This document shows, piece by piece, positions 56,073-64,000 of a stretch of 64,000 bases of DNA. The translations under genes were made by a program, and so were the position numbers. Each line of letters opens with the position of its first letter. Position 1 is the stretch's first letter. Under the pieces are notes generated by a model that worked only from the letters and a program-made list of their open reading frames with translations, searched no databases and was not told the DNA's origin. Source of the stretch: an uncultured bacterium (lineage in GTDB: Bacteria > Bacillota > Clostridia > Lachnospirales > Lachnospiraceae); contig CANSLJ010000009.1 in assembly GCA_947647735.1 (NCBI GenBank), positions 1-64,000 of the forward strand, in the 5' to 3' direction.

Positions 56073-57833
56073 TCACTTCAACTCATTCGCCATCTCATAA
56101 AAATGATAATACATCCCTCTCAGCTCCATCAGCGTATCATGGTCTCCCTCCTCCACGATACCTTCCTCCGTCAATACAAGGATCCTGTCGGAATTACGGA
56201 TCGTCGAAAGCCTGTGTGCAATGGTCAGCGTTGTCCTTCCCTCCGAAAGCTTCGCCAGGGATTTTGCCACCTCGAACTCGCTCTCGTTATCCAGCGCGGA
56301 AGTCGCCTCGTCCAGAATGATGATCGGCGGATTTTTGAGGAATACCCTCGCGATACTGATGCGCTGCTTCTGCCCGCCGGAAAGCTTCACGCCCCGTTCT
56401 CCCACATAGGTATCGTAACCGTCTTTCAGCCCCAGAATAAACTCATGGGCTCCGGCGCGCTTTGCCGCCTCCACAACTTCTTCTCTCGTCGCCCCCTGCC
56501 TGCCGTAACTGATATTGTCATAAATCGTGCCGGAAAACAGATATACGTCCTGCTGTACCATACCGATACTCTTTCTCAGGCTCTTTAACGTAAACTGCTT
56601 GATATCTTTTCCATCCAATGTGATACATCCCGCCGACACATCATAAAATCTGGGAATCAGATTACAGAGCGTCGTCTTTCCGCCGCCGGAAGGCCCCACA
56701 ATGGCAACCTTCTCCCCGGCACGGATCGCCAGATTCAAATGGTTAAATACCTGATTGTGGTCATCCGGATACTCAAAACTCACATCCTCAAATACAATAT
56801 TGCCCTCCGGTTTTTCCAGATCCACCGCATCCGGTTCATCAAAGATCTCAATATCCGCATCCATGATCTGCAAAAACCGCTCGATGCCCGTCATACCCCT
56901 CTGGAACTGCTCCGCGAACTCAATGATCCTGCGGATCGTCGCGATCAACGTGGACACATACATGATATAAGCCACCAGATCCCCCGGATCGATCAGCCCT
57001 TTCATCATAAACGCACTGCCCGCCACCAGCACCAGCAGATACATCAGCCCGTCAAACATTCTGACGGTGGTCTGGAAAGCTCCCATATACCTATAAGAAT
57101 CTTTCTTAATATCTAAAAATGCACTATTGTCATGTTCAAACTTCTCATTTTCCACATCTTCATTGGTGAACGCCTTCACAACCTTCTGCCCGAGAAGACT
57201 GTCCTCGATCCGTGCATTCAGCTCGCCGATCTGTTGCCGCTGCCTGCTGAAAACGCTTTTCATCTTAAAGTTAAACGTCATACAGACCACCGCCATCAAC
57301 GGCACACACAAAAAGATGATCACCGTCAAAAGCAGATTGATCCTCGCCAGCAGAATAAACGCGATCACCGCCTTGATCCCGGCAATAAAAAACTCCTCCG
57401 GACAATGATGCGCAAACTCCGTCACGTCAAACAGATCGTTGGTGATCCTGCCCATGATCTGCCCGACCTTTGTATTATTATAATAAGTATTGGAAAGCTG
57501 CTGCAGATGACTGTAAGCATCCCGCCGCATATCCGTCTCGATCTTCGCCCCCATCACATGCCCCACATTTGCCATGTAATAAGCCGCGATACAGTCCACG
57601 ATCCGCAGCGCCAGATAAACACCCCCGAGCTTTGCCACCGTCCCGATCGTCAGCGAAGCCAGATCTCTGATCCCCACATTCGTAATATACCGCATGATCA
57701 TCGGCAAAACCAGCTCGCACAAAGTAGTCAGCGCCGCACAGAACAGATCCATCGCCAGCGTCCCGTAATATCTCCTGAAATAAGGCGTAAACCGGCCCCA
57801 AAGTTCCTTTGTCTTATACTCTCTCGCATTCAT
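56073..57833 (-). CDS. ABC exporter half-transporter (TM domain fused to ATPase)
   Basis: 586 residues: six TM helices in 1-320, ATPase with Walker A VGPSGGGKTTLCNLIPRFYD, signature KLSGGQKQRISIARV, Walker B IIILDEATSALDNESE and H-loop IAHRLSTI. Homodimeric MsbA/BmrA-like exporter for lipids or drugs. GAGAGG stands before the ATG and a good promoter is at 57915-57943. May share a unit with the MATE gene 69 bp downstream. Confidence 0.94.
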   Translation of the reverse strand: MNAREYKTKELWGRFTPYFRRYYGTLAMDLFCAALTTLCELVLPMIMRYITNVGIRDLASLTIGTVAKLGGVYLALRIVDCIAAYYMANVGHVMGAKIETDMRRDAYSHLQQLSNTYYNNTKVGQIMGRITNDLFDVTEFAHHCPEEFFIAGIKAVIAFILLARINLLLTVIIFLCVPLMAVVCMTFNFKMKSVFSRQRQQIGELNARIEDSLLGQKVVKAFTNEDVENEKFEHDNSAFLDIKKDSYRYMGAFQTTVRMFDGLMYLLVLVAGSAFMMKGLIDPGDLVAYIMYVSTLIATIRRIIEFAEQFQRGMTGIERFLQIMDADIEIFDEPDAVDLEKPEGNIVFEDVSFEYPDDHNQVFNHLNLAIRAGEKVAIVGPSGGGKTTLCNLIPRFYDVSAGCITLDGKDIKQFTLKSLRKSIGMVQQDVYLFSGTIYDNISYGRQGATREEVVEAAKRAGAHEFILGLKDGYDTYVGERGVKLSGGQKQRISIARVFLKNPPIIILDEATSALDNESEFEVAKSLAKLSEGRTTLTIAHRLSTIRNSDRILVLTEEGIVEEGDHDTLMELRGMYYHFYEMANELK

Positions 57834-57914
57834 CCTGAAAACATCCTCTCTTCCTGCTGTTTTCCCTTTATCTATCTGCTATTCCCGCATCCGTATAACA
57901 GAAACGGTCTTATA

Positions 57915-57943
57915 AATATAACATATCCTTTCTTTTTTTCCAA
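57915..57943 (-). promoter_or_regulatory. Promoter of the ABC exporter gene
   Basis: TTGGAA (57938-57943), 17-nt spacer, TATATT (57915-57920) on the minus strand, about 80 bp before the ATG at 57833. Confidence 0.65.
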
Positions 57944-57999
57944 TTATAATTTTATAAGCCTCCTTGTGATAATTTTTTAGAGTGTAACGGTTTAGCCAT

Positions 58000-58156
58000 G
58001 CCGAGGTCCGTGCTGCCGGGTAATATATCCTGTGCCGGGCTGTAGAAAAACGCCGGTACTTAGCGAGGTCTTTCACGAGCTTAGTACCCGCTGCGTTTTT
58101 CTCCAAGCGAGAGCGTGCCCAAACAGGATATATTACCCGGCAGCACGGACCTCGGC
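58000..58156. repeat. 157-nt near-perfect palindrome (34-bp perfect outer arms)
   Basis: Outer arms 58000-58033 and 58123-58156 are exact inverted copies (34 of 34). Inside, GGGC pairs with GCCC, AGAAAAACGC (58044-58053) with GCGTTTTTCT (58093-58102), GGTACT (58055-58060) with AGTACC (58083-58088) and AGC with GCT, leaving a loop near 58065-58078. The element is GC-richer than its surroundings. Could be a MITE-like or REP-like mobile element, or a structured RNA. No second copy is in this window. Confidence 0.85.
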
Positions 58157-58167
58157 TTCTCCCCACA

Positions 58168-58199
58168 CAAAAAGAAACTGCCCCGCCAAAGCGAAGCAG
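58168..58199 (-). terminator. Intrinsic terminator of the ChvE/GguAB-type operon
   Basis: On the minus strand CTGCTTCGC, loop TTTG, GCGGGGCAG (two G-U pairs; 58178-58199) followed by TTTCTTTTTG. Lies about 35 bp after the last permease stop. Confidence 0.8.
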
Positions 58200-58231
58200 C
58201 CCCCTTTTAAAGATTTATTATGAGAGTAATA

Positions 58232-59410
58232 TCAATCTTTCGTCTTATCCTTATTATTCAGGATCTCAAACACGACCGCCGCCAGAAGAACCACGCCCTT
58301 AATAACCCTCTGCCAGTTCGCGTCGATACCCATCAGGCTCATACCAAGGTTGATCACACCGATCAGCGTAGCGCCGACCACCATGCCGAACACCGTACCG
58401 GAACCGCCGTAAGCGGAAACGCCGCCCACTACACATGCCGAGATCGCATCCATCTCAAAGTTTGTTCCCGCCGTAGCATTTGCCGCCTGGAACCTTGCCA
58501 CAACCGTGAAGGCACTGATAACCGTCAGGACCGCCATGTTCAGGTATGCCATGAACATGATCTTCTTTGTGTCGATACCGGAAAGCCTTGTAGCCTCCCT
58601 GTTGCCGCCGATGGTATAGAAATAACGTCCGATCGTTGTCTTGGATGTGATAAACTGGTAAACAAGCACAACAGCCACCACCCAGAGAAGTACCGTCGGA
58701 AGTCCGCCGGAGAATGACAGTTTATAGGCAAATAACAGGATCACTGCAACGGAGATGACCATTTTAGCGATCATAGCAGCCATGGATTCCACTTCATATC
58801 CTTTCTTCACCCTGTTTTTCCTTCCCATGATCATCACTGCGACCACGATCACACCCGCGATAACGCCGATGATCATACAGGGAACATTAAATACGCCGAT
58901 CGCTGTCTCAAAGATCTTTCCGGAAAAAATGCTCAGATAGCTTTTCGGGAACGGCGCGATACTGCCTGTCGAACTGTTTGCACTTAAGAGTGCTGTCGCC
59001 CAACCGCGGAATGCCAGATACCCTGCAAGGGTAGCGATCCAGGGCGGAATGTTCATATAGGCTATGATAAAGCCCAGAATGGAACCGTAAACAACACCTA
59101 CGAGCAGCATGATCAGCACGGAAATCCCTGTTCCCATCTCCTTCGTCACCATGCAGATACCGCCGATGGCACCCACAAAGCACACAAACGAGCCACAGGA
59201 TAAGTCGATATTACCGCCGGTCAGCATGCACATCAGCATACCAGTTGCCAGAATATATACATACGCATTCTGCGTGATCAGCGCGTTAAAGTTCAGCGCT
59301 GTAAACATCTGTCCTTTTGTCATCAGTGTAAAGAAAAGGAACACCAGAACAAGGACAAATATCATCGTATTTTTTCGGAGTACCGTAATAGCATTTTTCA
59401 TTCTCTTCAT
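58232..59410 (-). CDS. Monosaccharide ABC importer permease 2 (GguB/XylH-like)
   Basis: 392 residues, about 10-11 TM helices. LATGMLMCMLTGGNIDLSCG, IPPWIATLAGYLAFRGWA and AYGGSGTVFGMVVGATLIGV are hallmarks of CUT2 permeases; KTTIGRYFYTIGGNREATRL is the cytoplasmic coupling loop. It follows a paralogue by 7 bp; the two share the architecture but differ throughout, so they may form a heterodimeric channel. Confidence 0.92.
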   Translation of the reverse strand: MKRMKNAITVLRKNTMIFVLVLVFLFFTLMTKGQMFTALNFNALITQNAYVYILATGMLMCMLTGGNIDLSCGSFVCFVGAIGGICMVTKEMGTGISVLIMLLVGVVYGSILGFIIAYMNIPPWIATLAGYLAFRGWATALLSANSSTGSIAPFPKSYLSIFSGKIFETAIGVFNVPCMIIGVIAGVIVVAVMIMGRKNRVKKGYEVESMAAMIAKMVISVAVILLFAYKLSFSGGLPTVLLWVVAVVLVYQFITSKTTIGRYFYTIGGNREATRLSGIDTKKIMFMAYLNMAVLTVISAFTVVARFQAANATAGTNFEMDAISACVVGGVSAYGGSGTVFGMVVGATLIGVINLGMSLMGIDANWQRVIKGVVLLAAVVFEILNNKDKTKD

Positions 59411-59417
59411 CCTCCCC

Positions 59418-60587
59418 CTAGTTCTTTTCTTTCTTGGACATCACATCAAAGATGATAGCGATCAAAAGTACCAGCCCTTTTACCACGCTCTGGTAGTTTG
59501 CGTTGACACCCATGATACTCATACCCTGGTTGATCACGCCCATCAGCGTAGCGCCGACTACCATACCCATAACAGATCCTACGCCGCCATAAGCAGAAGC
59601 GCCGCCGATGAAGCAGGCCGCGATCGCATCCATCTCATAGCCCTGCCCGTAGGTAGGCTGCGCGGAAGCCGCTCTCGCGATCGTCAGGATACCTGCAAGG
59701 CCTGCCAGAAGGCCCATATTGGCATAGGCAAAGAAATAGATCCTCTTTGTGTTGACGCCGGAAAGCCTTGTCGCCTTCTCATTGCCGCCCACCGCATACA
59801 GATAACGTCCGATGGTTGTCTTATTTGTAATATAAGAATAGATAAGCAGTATAAGCGCGATCCAGACAAGAGCCGCTGAAATTCCTCTGAAATTTGCCAG
59901 CTTGTAAAACAGCCATACGATCAGGACACTGATCAAAACAGTCTTTACGATCTCGCCTGCCAGCGGATTTACTTCATATCCTTTTGCTTTTCTGGAAATT
60001 CTGTTTTTCACTGTCACTAAAATATAGAGAACAGCGATCACGATCCCGGCGATCAGACAGGTCATATTCATTGTCTCGCCGCCGAAGAAATCCGGTATGT
60101 AACATTCCGCACCGCCGCCGAAGATATTCAGGAAAGCCGCGTCCGTAACAGAAACCGCATACCCCTGCAGTACAACGTTCGACAGTCCTCTGAACGCATA
60201 CATGCCCGCCAGTGTCGCGATAAACGGCGGCACCTTGATATAGGCGATCCAGAATCCCTGGAACATACCTACTAATAGCCCGATCACCAGCATCACGATG
60301 ACTGCCAGGATCATATTAGTCCCATTCGCCATCATCACCGCACCGATACCGCCCACGAAACAGACAACGGAACCGACCGAAAGGTCGATGTTACCGCCCG
60401 TTAGGATACAGAGCAGCATACCGGTCGCCAGCACGAAAACGTAAGCGTTCTGGGAGATCAGATTGTTGATATTCTGCGCAAACAGAATCTTTCCCTCTGT
60501 TCCTATCTGAAAGAACACAATGACCAGGATCAGGGCGATGACCATAGTATATTTTTTCAAAACATCTGCTATTTTTATGTTTCCCAT
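59418..60587 (-). CDS. gguB: Monosaccharide ABC importer permease 1 (GguB/XylH-like)
   Basis: 389 residues, about 10-11 TM helices. LATGMLLCILTGGNIDLSVG, VPPFIATLAGMYAFRGLSN, KTTIGRYLYAVGGNEKATRL and ASAYGGVGSVMGMVVGATLM mark the CUT2 class. Starts 3 bp after the ATPase stop. Confidence 0.92.
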   Translation of the reverse strand: MGNIKIADVLKKYTMVIALILVIVFFQIGTEGKILFAQNINNLISQNAYVFVLATGMLLCILTGGNIDLSVGSVVCFVGGIGAVMMANGTNMILAVIVMLVIGLLVGMFQGFWIAYIKVPPFIATLAGMYAFRGLSNVVLQGYAVSVTDAAFLNIFGGGAECYIPDFFGGETMNMTCLIAGIVIAVLYILVTVKNRISRKAKGYEVNPLAGEIVKTVLISVLIVWLFYKLANFRGISAALVWIALILLIYSYITNKTTIGRYLYAVGGNEKATRLSGVNTKRIYFFAYANMGLLAGLAGILTIARAASAQPTYGQGYEMDAIAACFIGGASAYGGVGSVMGMVVGATLMGVINQGMSIMGVNANYQSVVKGLVLLIAIIFDVMSKKEKN

Positions 60588-60590
60588 CCT

Positions 60591-62129
60591 TTATGCCCCC
60601 TCTCCTGATTTTAAGATACTGCTCATGATCAGCTCCTGCGTTGCTTCCTCCGCATCCAGCTCTCCGACGATCTTCGCCGCGTTCATGATATAGATCCTGT
60701 CGCTCATGCCCAGCACCTCCGGAAGTTCGGAGGAGATCATCACTACAGACTTTCCTGCTGCCACAAGGTCATTGATGATACAGTAGATCTCATATTTTGC
60801 ACCCACGTCGATACCCCTTGTGGGCTCATCCAGGATCAGCACATCCGGATCTGTAAACATCCATTTTGCGAGCAGTACCTTCTGCTGATTTCCGCCGGAA
60901 AGATTGCCGACGTTCTGTTCTACCGTAGGACATTTTGTTTTCAGCTTTCCTCTGTACTCCTCCGCCACCTGATATTCTTTATCTTTATCGATCACCTTGT
61001 GATTGCTGATACTGTCCAGATTCGCCAGAGAGGTATTGATCTTAATGGAGTTTGTCAGTACCAGTCCGTTTCCTTTTCTGTCCTCCGTCACGTAAGCCAG
61101 TTTATTTTTGATAGCTTCCTGCGGGGTTTTCAGATGAACTTCTTTGCCGCTCAGCATCAGCTTACCTGTAATATTCGCACCGTAAGACTGTCCGAAAATA
61201 CTCATGGCAAGCTCGGTACGCCCTGCGCCCATAAGCCCGTAAATGCCGACCACTTCGCCTTTACGTACATTGAAGGAAACGTTATCCACCACTTTCCTCT
61301 CAGGATACAGCGGATGATAAACAGTCCAGTCCTTCACTTCCATATTGATGTCACCGATCTTTACATCATGACGTTTCGGGAAACGATCTGTCAGTTCACG
61401 GCCGACCATGCCTTTTATGATTCTATCCTCTGAAATCTCTGTGGTATGCTTATCCATCGTCTCGATGGTGGAACCGTCACGGACAACCGTGATCTTATCC
61501 GATACATAAGCAACCTCATTTAACTTGTGAGATATAATGATCATTGTCATACCCTGTTTCTTGAACTCCAGCATCAGGTCAAGAAGGGCTTTGGAATCGG
61601 TCTCATTCAGGGATGAGGTAGGCTCATCCAGGATCAGCAGTTTCGCGTTTTTCGCAAGTGCTTTCGCGATCTCAACAAGCTGCTGTTTACCGGTTCCGAT
61701 CTCTTTTATCAGTACTCTGGAAGATTCGGATAACCCCACCATCTTCAGATACTTATCTGCTTCCGCATACGTCTTATCCCAGTCGATCGCCGCCTTTTTC
61801 CCCTGTTCATTGCCGAGAAACATATTCTCGCCGATGGACATATAAGGAACCAGCGCAAGCTCCTGATGGATAATAACAATTCCCTTTTGTTCAGAATCCT
61901 TGATCTTATTGAACTTACAGACCTCACCATTATAGATGATATCCCCTTCATAAGTACCATAAGGATAAATACCGCTCAAAACGTTCATAAGAGTGGACTT
62001 TCCCGCTCCGTTTTCCCCTACCAGAGCATGGATCTCACCCTCTTCCACTTTCAGGTTTACGTTGTCAAGCGCTTTTACACCAGGGAAAGTTTTGGTAATA
62101 TTTTTCATTTCCAATAATACTTTTGCCAA
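60591..62129 (-). CDS. gguA: Monosaccharide ABC importer ATPase with two ABC domains (GguA/XylG-like)
   Basis: 512 residues from a TTG at 62129: GGAGGGAG ends 5 nt before it and the product then begins [17 protein letters not shown], as in relatives; an upstream TTG at 62144 lies inside the ribosome binding site. First ABC domain: [24 protein letters not shown]. Second: [13 protein letters not shown] (degenerate Walker A), [26 protein letters not shown]. Energises uptake of the sugar bound by the ChvE-like lipoprotein. Confidence 0.93.
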   Translation of the reverse strand: MAKVLLEMKNITKTFPGVKALDNVNLKVEEGEIHALVGENGAGKSTLMNVLSGIYPYGTYEGDIIYNGEVCKFNKIKDSEQKGIVIIHQELALVPYMSIGENMFLGNEQGKKAAIDWDKTYAEADKYLKMVGLSESSRVLIKEIGTGKQQLVEIAKALAKNAKLLILDEPTSSLNETDSKALLDLMLEFKKQGMTMIIISHKLNEVAYVSDKITVVRDGSTIETMDKHTTEISEDRIIKGMVGRELTDRFPKRHDVKIGDINMEVKDWTVYHPLYPERKVVDNVSFNVRKGEVVGIYGLMGAGRTELAMSIFGQSYGANITGKLMLSGKEVHLKTPQEAIKNKLAYVTEDRKGNGLVLTNSIKINTSLANLDSISNHKVIDKDKEYQVAEEYRGKLKTKCPTVEQNVGNLSGGNQQKVLLAKWMFTDPDVLILDEPTRGIDVGAKYEIYCIINDLVAAGKSVVMISSELPEVLGMSDRIYIMNAAKIVGELDAEEATQELIMSSILKSGEGA

Positions 62130-62178
62130 AATAACTCCCTCCAATCATTACGGACTACTCTCATAATTTTTAAGTAAG

Positions 62179-62208
62179 ATACAGGCGGGTAAGAAAACCC
62201 GCCTGTAT
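62179..62208 (-). terminator. Intercistronic hairpin between binding protein and ATPase genes
   Basis: ATACAGGCGGGT (62179-62190), 6-nt loop, ACCCGCCTGTAT (62197-62208): twelve perfect pairs. Tail on the minus strand is only weakly T-rich, so partial termination and protection of the lipoprotein mRNA are likely, as at 29146-29172. Confidence 0.7.
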
Positions 62209-62247
62209 GTTGTTCTTTATAATGTTTCACTTCAGAGTCAGTTTATC

Positions 62248-63405
62248 TTACTGAAGCTGATCCTCTGTGTAGTAACCGGAATCGATCAGCAGCTCTTTGT
62301 AGTTGTTAGCATCTGCGAATACAGGCTCACAAAGGAAGGAAGGGATGATGCCTGTTCCGTTGTCATAAGTCTCTGTATCGTTTACTTCAACTTCTTCGCC
62401 GTTTAAGATCTGGCCAACCATCTTAACAACCTGGGATGCCAGAGTACGTGTATCTTTGAATACGGACATGGACTGTTTGCCAGCGATCATGTTCTTTGTA
62501 TTCTCAATATCACAGTCCTGACCGGTAACGATCGGATATTCGCCGTTGTAGCTGTTTGCCAGAGCTGTCTCAACACCAAGTGCTGTAGAGTCGTTAGAGC
62601 AAAGCCATACGTCGATGTTTGTGCCGTCTGCGTAGAAGGAGCTGATGATATTATCTGCTCTGGACTGAGCTGTCTCTGTCTTCCACTGAGGTGTACCTAC
62701 TTCTTCAAATGCTGTCTGGCCGGATTTTACTACCAGTTTGCCGGACTCGATGTAAGGTTTCAGAGTATCCATTGCACCGTTGTAGAAGAAAGGTGCATTG
62801 TTGTCACCCGGGTCACCTGCTGTGATCTCAAGGTTGAAAGGACCTTCTGCATTGTCAAGATCCAGAGTATCTACGATGTACTGTCCCTGTGTAACACCTA
62901 CTTTGTAGTTATCGAATGTTGCATAGTAGGAAACTGCATCGGAGTTCATCAGAAGACGGTCATAAGCGATAACCGGAATATCAGCTGCTTTAGCCATATC
63001 CAGAGCTTCACCTAAGGAAGATGCTTCGATCGCCGCGATAACCAGTACGTTTGCGCCGTTGGAGATCATGTTCTCAATCTGGGAAACCTGAGTCTGAGGC
63101 TCGTTGTTTGCGTACTGAAGGTCTACTTCGTAGCCTGCTGCTTCCAGCTCGGACTGCATGTTTGCGCCGTCCTGATTCCATCTCTGCAGGTCCTTTGTCG
63201 GCATGGAAACGCCAACCTTTGTTCCGTTGGATTCTGCAGCAGGTGCTGCCTCCTCTGCGGGAGCTTCCTCCGTTGCTGCTTCTTCTGCGGGCGCTGCTTC
63301 CTCTGTTGCGGGTGCTTCTGTTTCTGCTGCAGAATTACCGCATCCAACAAGAAGAGCTGCTACCATTGCTGTGCTGAGTAAAACACTAAGTAACTTTTTG
63401 GACAT
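62248..63405 (-). CDS. chvE: ChvE-like monosaccharide-binding lipoprotein
   Basis: 385 residues. Lipobox LVGC with Cys22, acidic Ala/Glu-rich linker about 25-60, then a type I periplasmic fold: KVGVSMPTKDLQRWNQDGAN, LVIAAIEASSLGEALDMAKA, DIPVIAYDRLLMN, PIVTGQDCDIENTKNM, MSVFKDTRTLA. ChvE/XylF relatives bind xylose, glucose, galactose or arabinose. First gene of a four-gene importer unit. The 208 bp upstream hold TTGACA (minus strand, near 63537) without a clear -10 box. Confidence 0.93.
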   Translation of the reverse strand: MSKKLLSVLLSTAMVAALLVGCGNSAAETEAPATEEAAPAEEAATEEAPAEEAAPAAESNGTKVGVSMPTKDLQRWNQDGANMQSELEAAGYEVDLQYANNEPQTQVSQIENMISNGANVLVIAAIEASSLGEALDMAKAADIPVIAYDRLLMNSDAVSYYATFDNYKVGVTQGQYIVDTLDLDNAEGPFNLEITAGDPGDNNAPFFYNGAMDTLKPYIESGKLVVKSGQTAFEEVGTPQWKTETAQSRADNIISSFYADGTNIDVWLCSNDSTALGVETALANSYNGEYPIVTGQDCDIENTKNMIAGKQSMSVFKDTRTLASQVVKMVGQILNGEEVEVNDTETYDNGTGIIPSFLCEPVFADANNYKELLIDSGYYTEDQLQ

Positions 63406-63613
63406 TTTTAATATCCTCCCTTTCTTTTTTCTGTGAAGCCATCTCAGGTTTTGAAATGCCTTCTACGTTTTTTACTTTAGCACAGCTTCGCTAGCATTAA
63501 CTTGTCAGTTTCTTCACTTTTTTATGTTCTTTTTTTGTCAATATGCACAAATCTGGATTTTTTTGTCACCAAAAATGTGCTAATCGCAAAAAAATGCTAC
63601 TCCTTCTCCCCTC

Positions 63614-64000
63614 CTAATACTGTCCGTTAAAGATCTGAGCGATGGGTGAATCATCCGACAGGATCACTGTCTTGTTATCTCCCTTCACACTCTCTTTTAA
63701 AGCATCCAGTGCCCGGACAAAGGAATAAAAGTCTGTTTTCTCCGGATCGGAATAGGCATCTGAAAGAATCTTCATATATTCCGCTTCCCCTTCCGCTATC
63801 GTGGCTTCCGCCTTCGCCTCGGCGTCGGAGATCATGATGGACACTTCCTTGTCCGTGGTATTTTCGATCATCTTTGCTTCAGATTTTCCCTCCGCCGTAT
63901 ACTGCGCCGCGATATTTTCCCGCTCCGAGATCATGCGGGCATATACTGCCTGCTTGTTGTCATCCGGCAGATCCAGTTTTTTCACTTCCACCGCCAGGAT
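63614..64000 (-). CDS. hflC: HflC-like SPFH-domain protein, C-terminal part (runs off the right edge)
   Basis: About 128 residues up to the stop at 63614; the frame stays open at the window edge. LDLPDDNKQAVYARMISERE, then an Ala/Glu-rich coiled coil (AEAKAEATIAEGEAEYMKIL) and the end NKTVILSDDSPIAQIFNG are typical of HflC. HflK/HflC form a membrane complex that restrains FtsH in characterised bacteria; hflK is expected further right. Relevant because this genome's FtsH is unusual. Confidence 0.88.
   Translation of the reverse strand: MLAVEVKKLDLPDDNKQAVYARMISERENIAAQYTAEGKSEAKMIENTTDKEVSIMISDAEAKAEATIAEGEAEYMKILSDAYSDPEKTDFYSFVRALDALKESVKGDNKTVILSDDSPIAQIFNGQY

Larger units (their letters stand above)
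57834..58231. other. Intergenic region: promoter, giant palindrome, terminator
   Basis: 398 bp without a gene. It holds the promoter of the ABC exporter (57915-57943), the 157-nt palindromic element (58000-58156) and the terminator of the sugar importer operon (58168-58199). Frames reading through the palindrome give the same RIYYPAARTSA string on both strands because of the symmetry and are not genes. Confidence 0.8.

Noticed and set aside
57879-58223. Short frames on both strands through the giant palindrome
   Set aside because: They share a string only because of the inverted symmetry, and lack ribosome binding sites and homology.
63480-63505. A cre-like site upstream of the ChvE-type gene
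   Set aside because: ATGCTAGCGAAGCT differs from the consensus at key positions, so the match is too weak to report as a site.

Overview
The window reads as chromosomal DNA of an anaerobic, plant-glycan-using Firmicute, most likely a Lachnospiraceae-type Clostridium. The reasons are the hprK-glk-murB-rapZ-whiA-crh-like gene block, YesM/YesN two-component regulators, several lipoprotein-dependent sugar importers, AGGAGG-type ribosome binding sites and TTGACA/TATAAT promoters. I see no phage genes, transposases, CRISPR arrays, rRNA or tRNA genes.

Left part (1-5 kb): the start of a MarR regulator, preceded by a frameshifted and truncated MarR relative; then two ThuA-fold proteins, a NimA-like flavin-binding protein and a cupin, all on the minus strand. 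From 23 kb down to 3 kb runs a long minus-strand carbohydrate locus. In transcription order it holds two MalF/MalG-type permeases, DeoC aldolase, an SMP-30 lactonase-like protein, an FGGY kinase, a zinc dehydrogenase, a Gpr-type aldo/keto reductase, a GPH symporter, GH1, a GH112 phosphorylase, GH105/88 and a solute-binding lipoprotein. After a terminator and a new promoter follow an AraC-type response regulator, its histidine kinase and a GH42 beta-galactosidase. GH105 + GH112 (closest, from memory, to galactosyl-rhamnose phosphorylases) + GH42 point to pectin rhamnogalacturonan-I side chains and backbone fragments as food.

23-34 kb: a small unknown protein with a discoidin-like C-terminus; a complete nucleoside-type BMP/NupOPQ ABC importer with an ADP-ribosylglycohydrolase-family gene at its end; a divergent MATE exporter whose promoter is followed at once by an intrinsic terminator; and an AGCS amino-acid/sodium symporter behind a 510-bp leader full of hairpins.

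34-45 kb: central housekeeping and catabolite-control genes, namely class II aldolase, an HPr-like protein in which the phosphorylated His15 is Glu (Crh type), WhiA, RapZ, MurB, ROK glucokinase, HPr kinase, UvrC and an FtsH with very long low-complexity ends. HprK and the Crh-like protein could connect sugar status to the sugar loci on both sides.

45-64 kb: a hybrid histidine kinase paired with an orphan solute-binding lipoprotein; CTP synthase; an ECF sigma factor with a membrane partner; a CarD-like regulator; an aldo/keto reductase; a MATE exporter and an ABC exporter; a 157-nt near-perfect palindrome; a ChvE/GguA-type monosaccharide importer with two different permeases; and the C-terminal end of HflC. 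Starts were moved from the longest frame to a better-placed ribosome binding site where the sequence supports it; those choices are stated in the entries.
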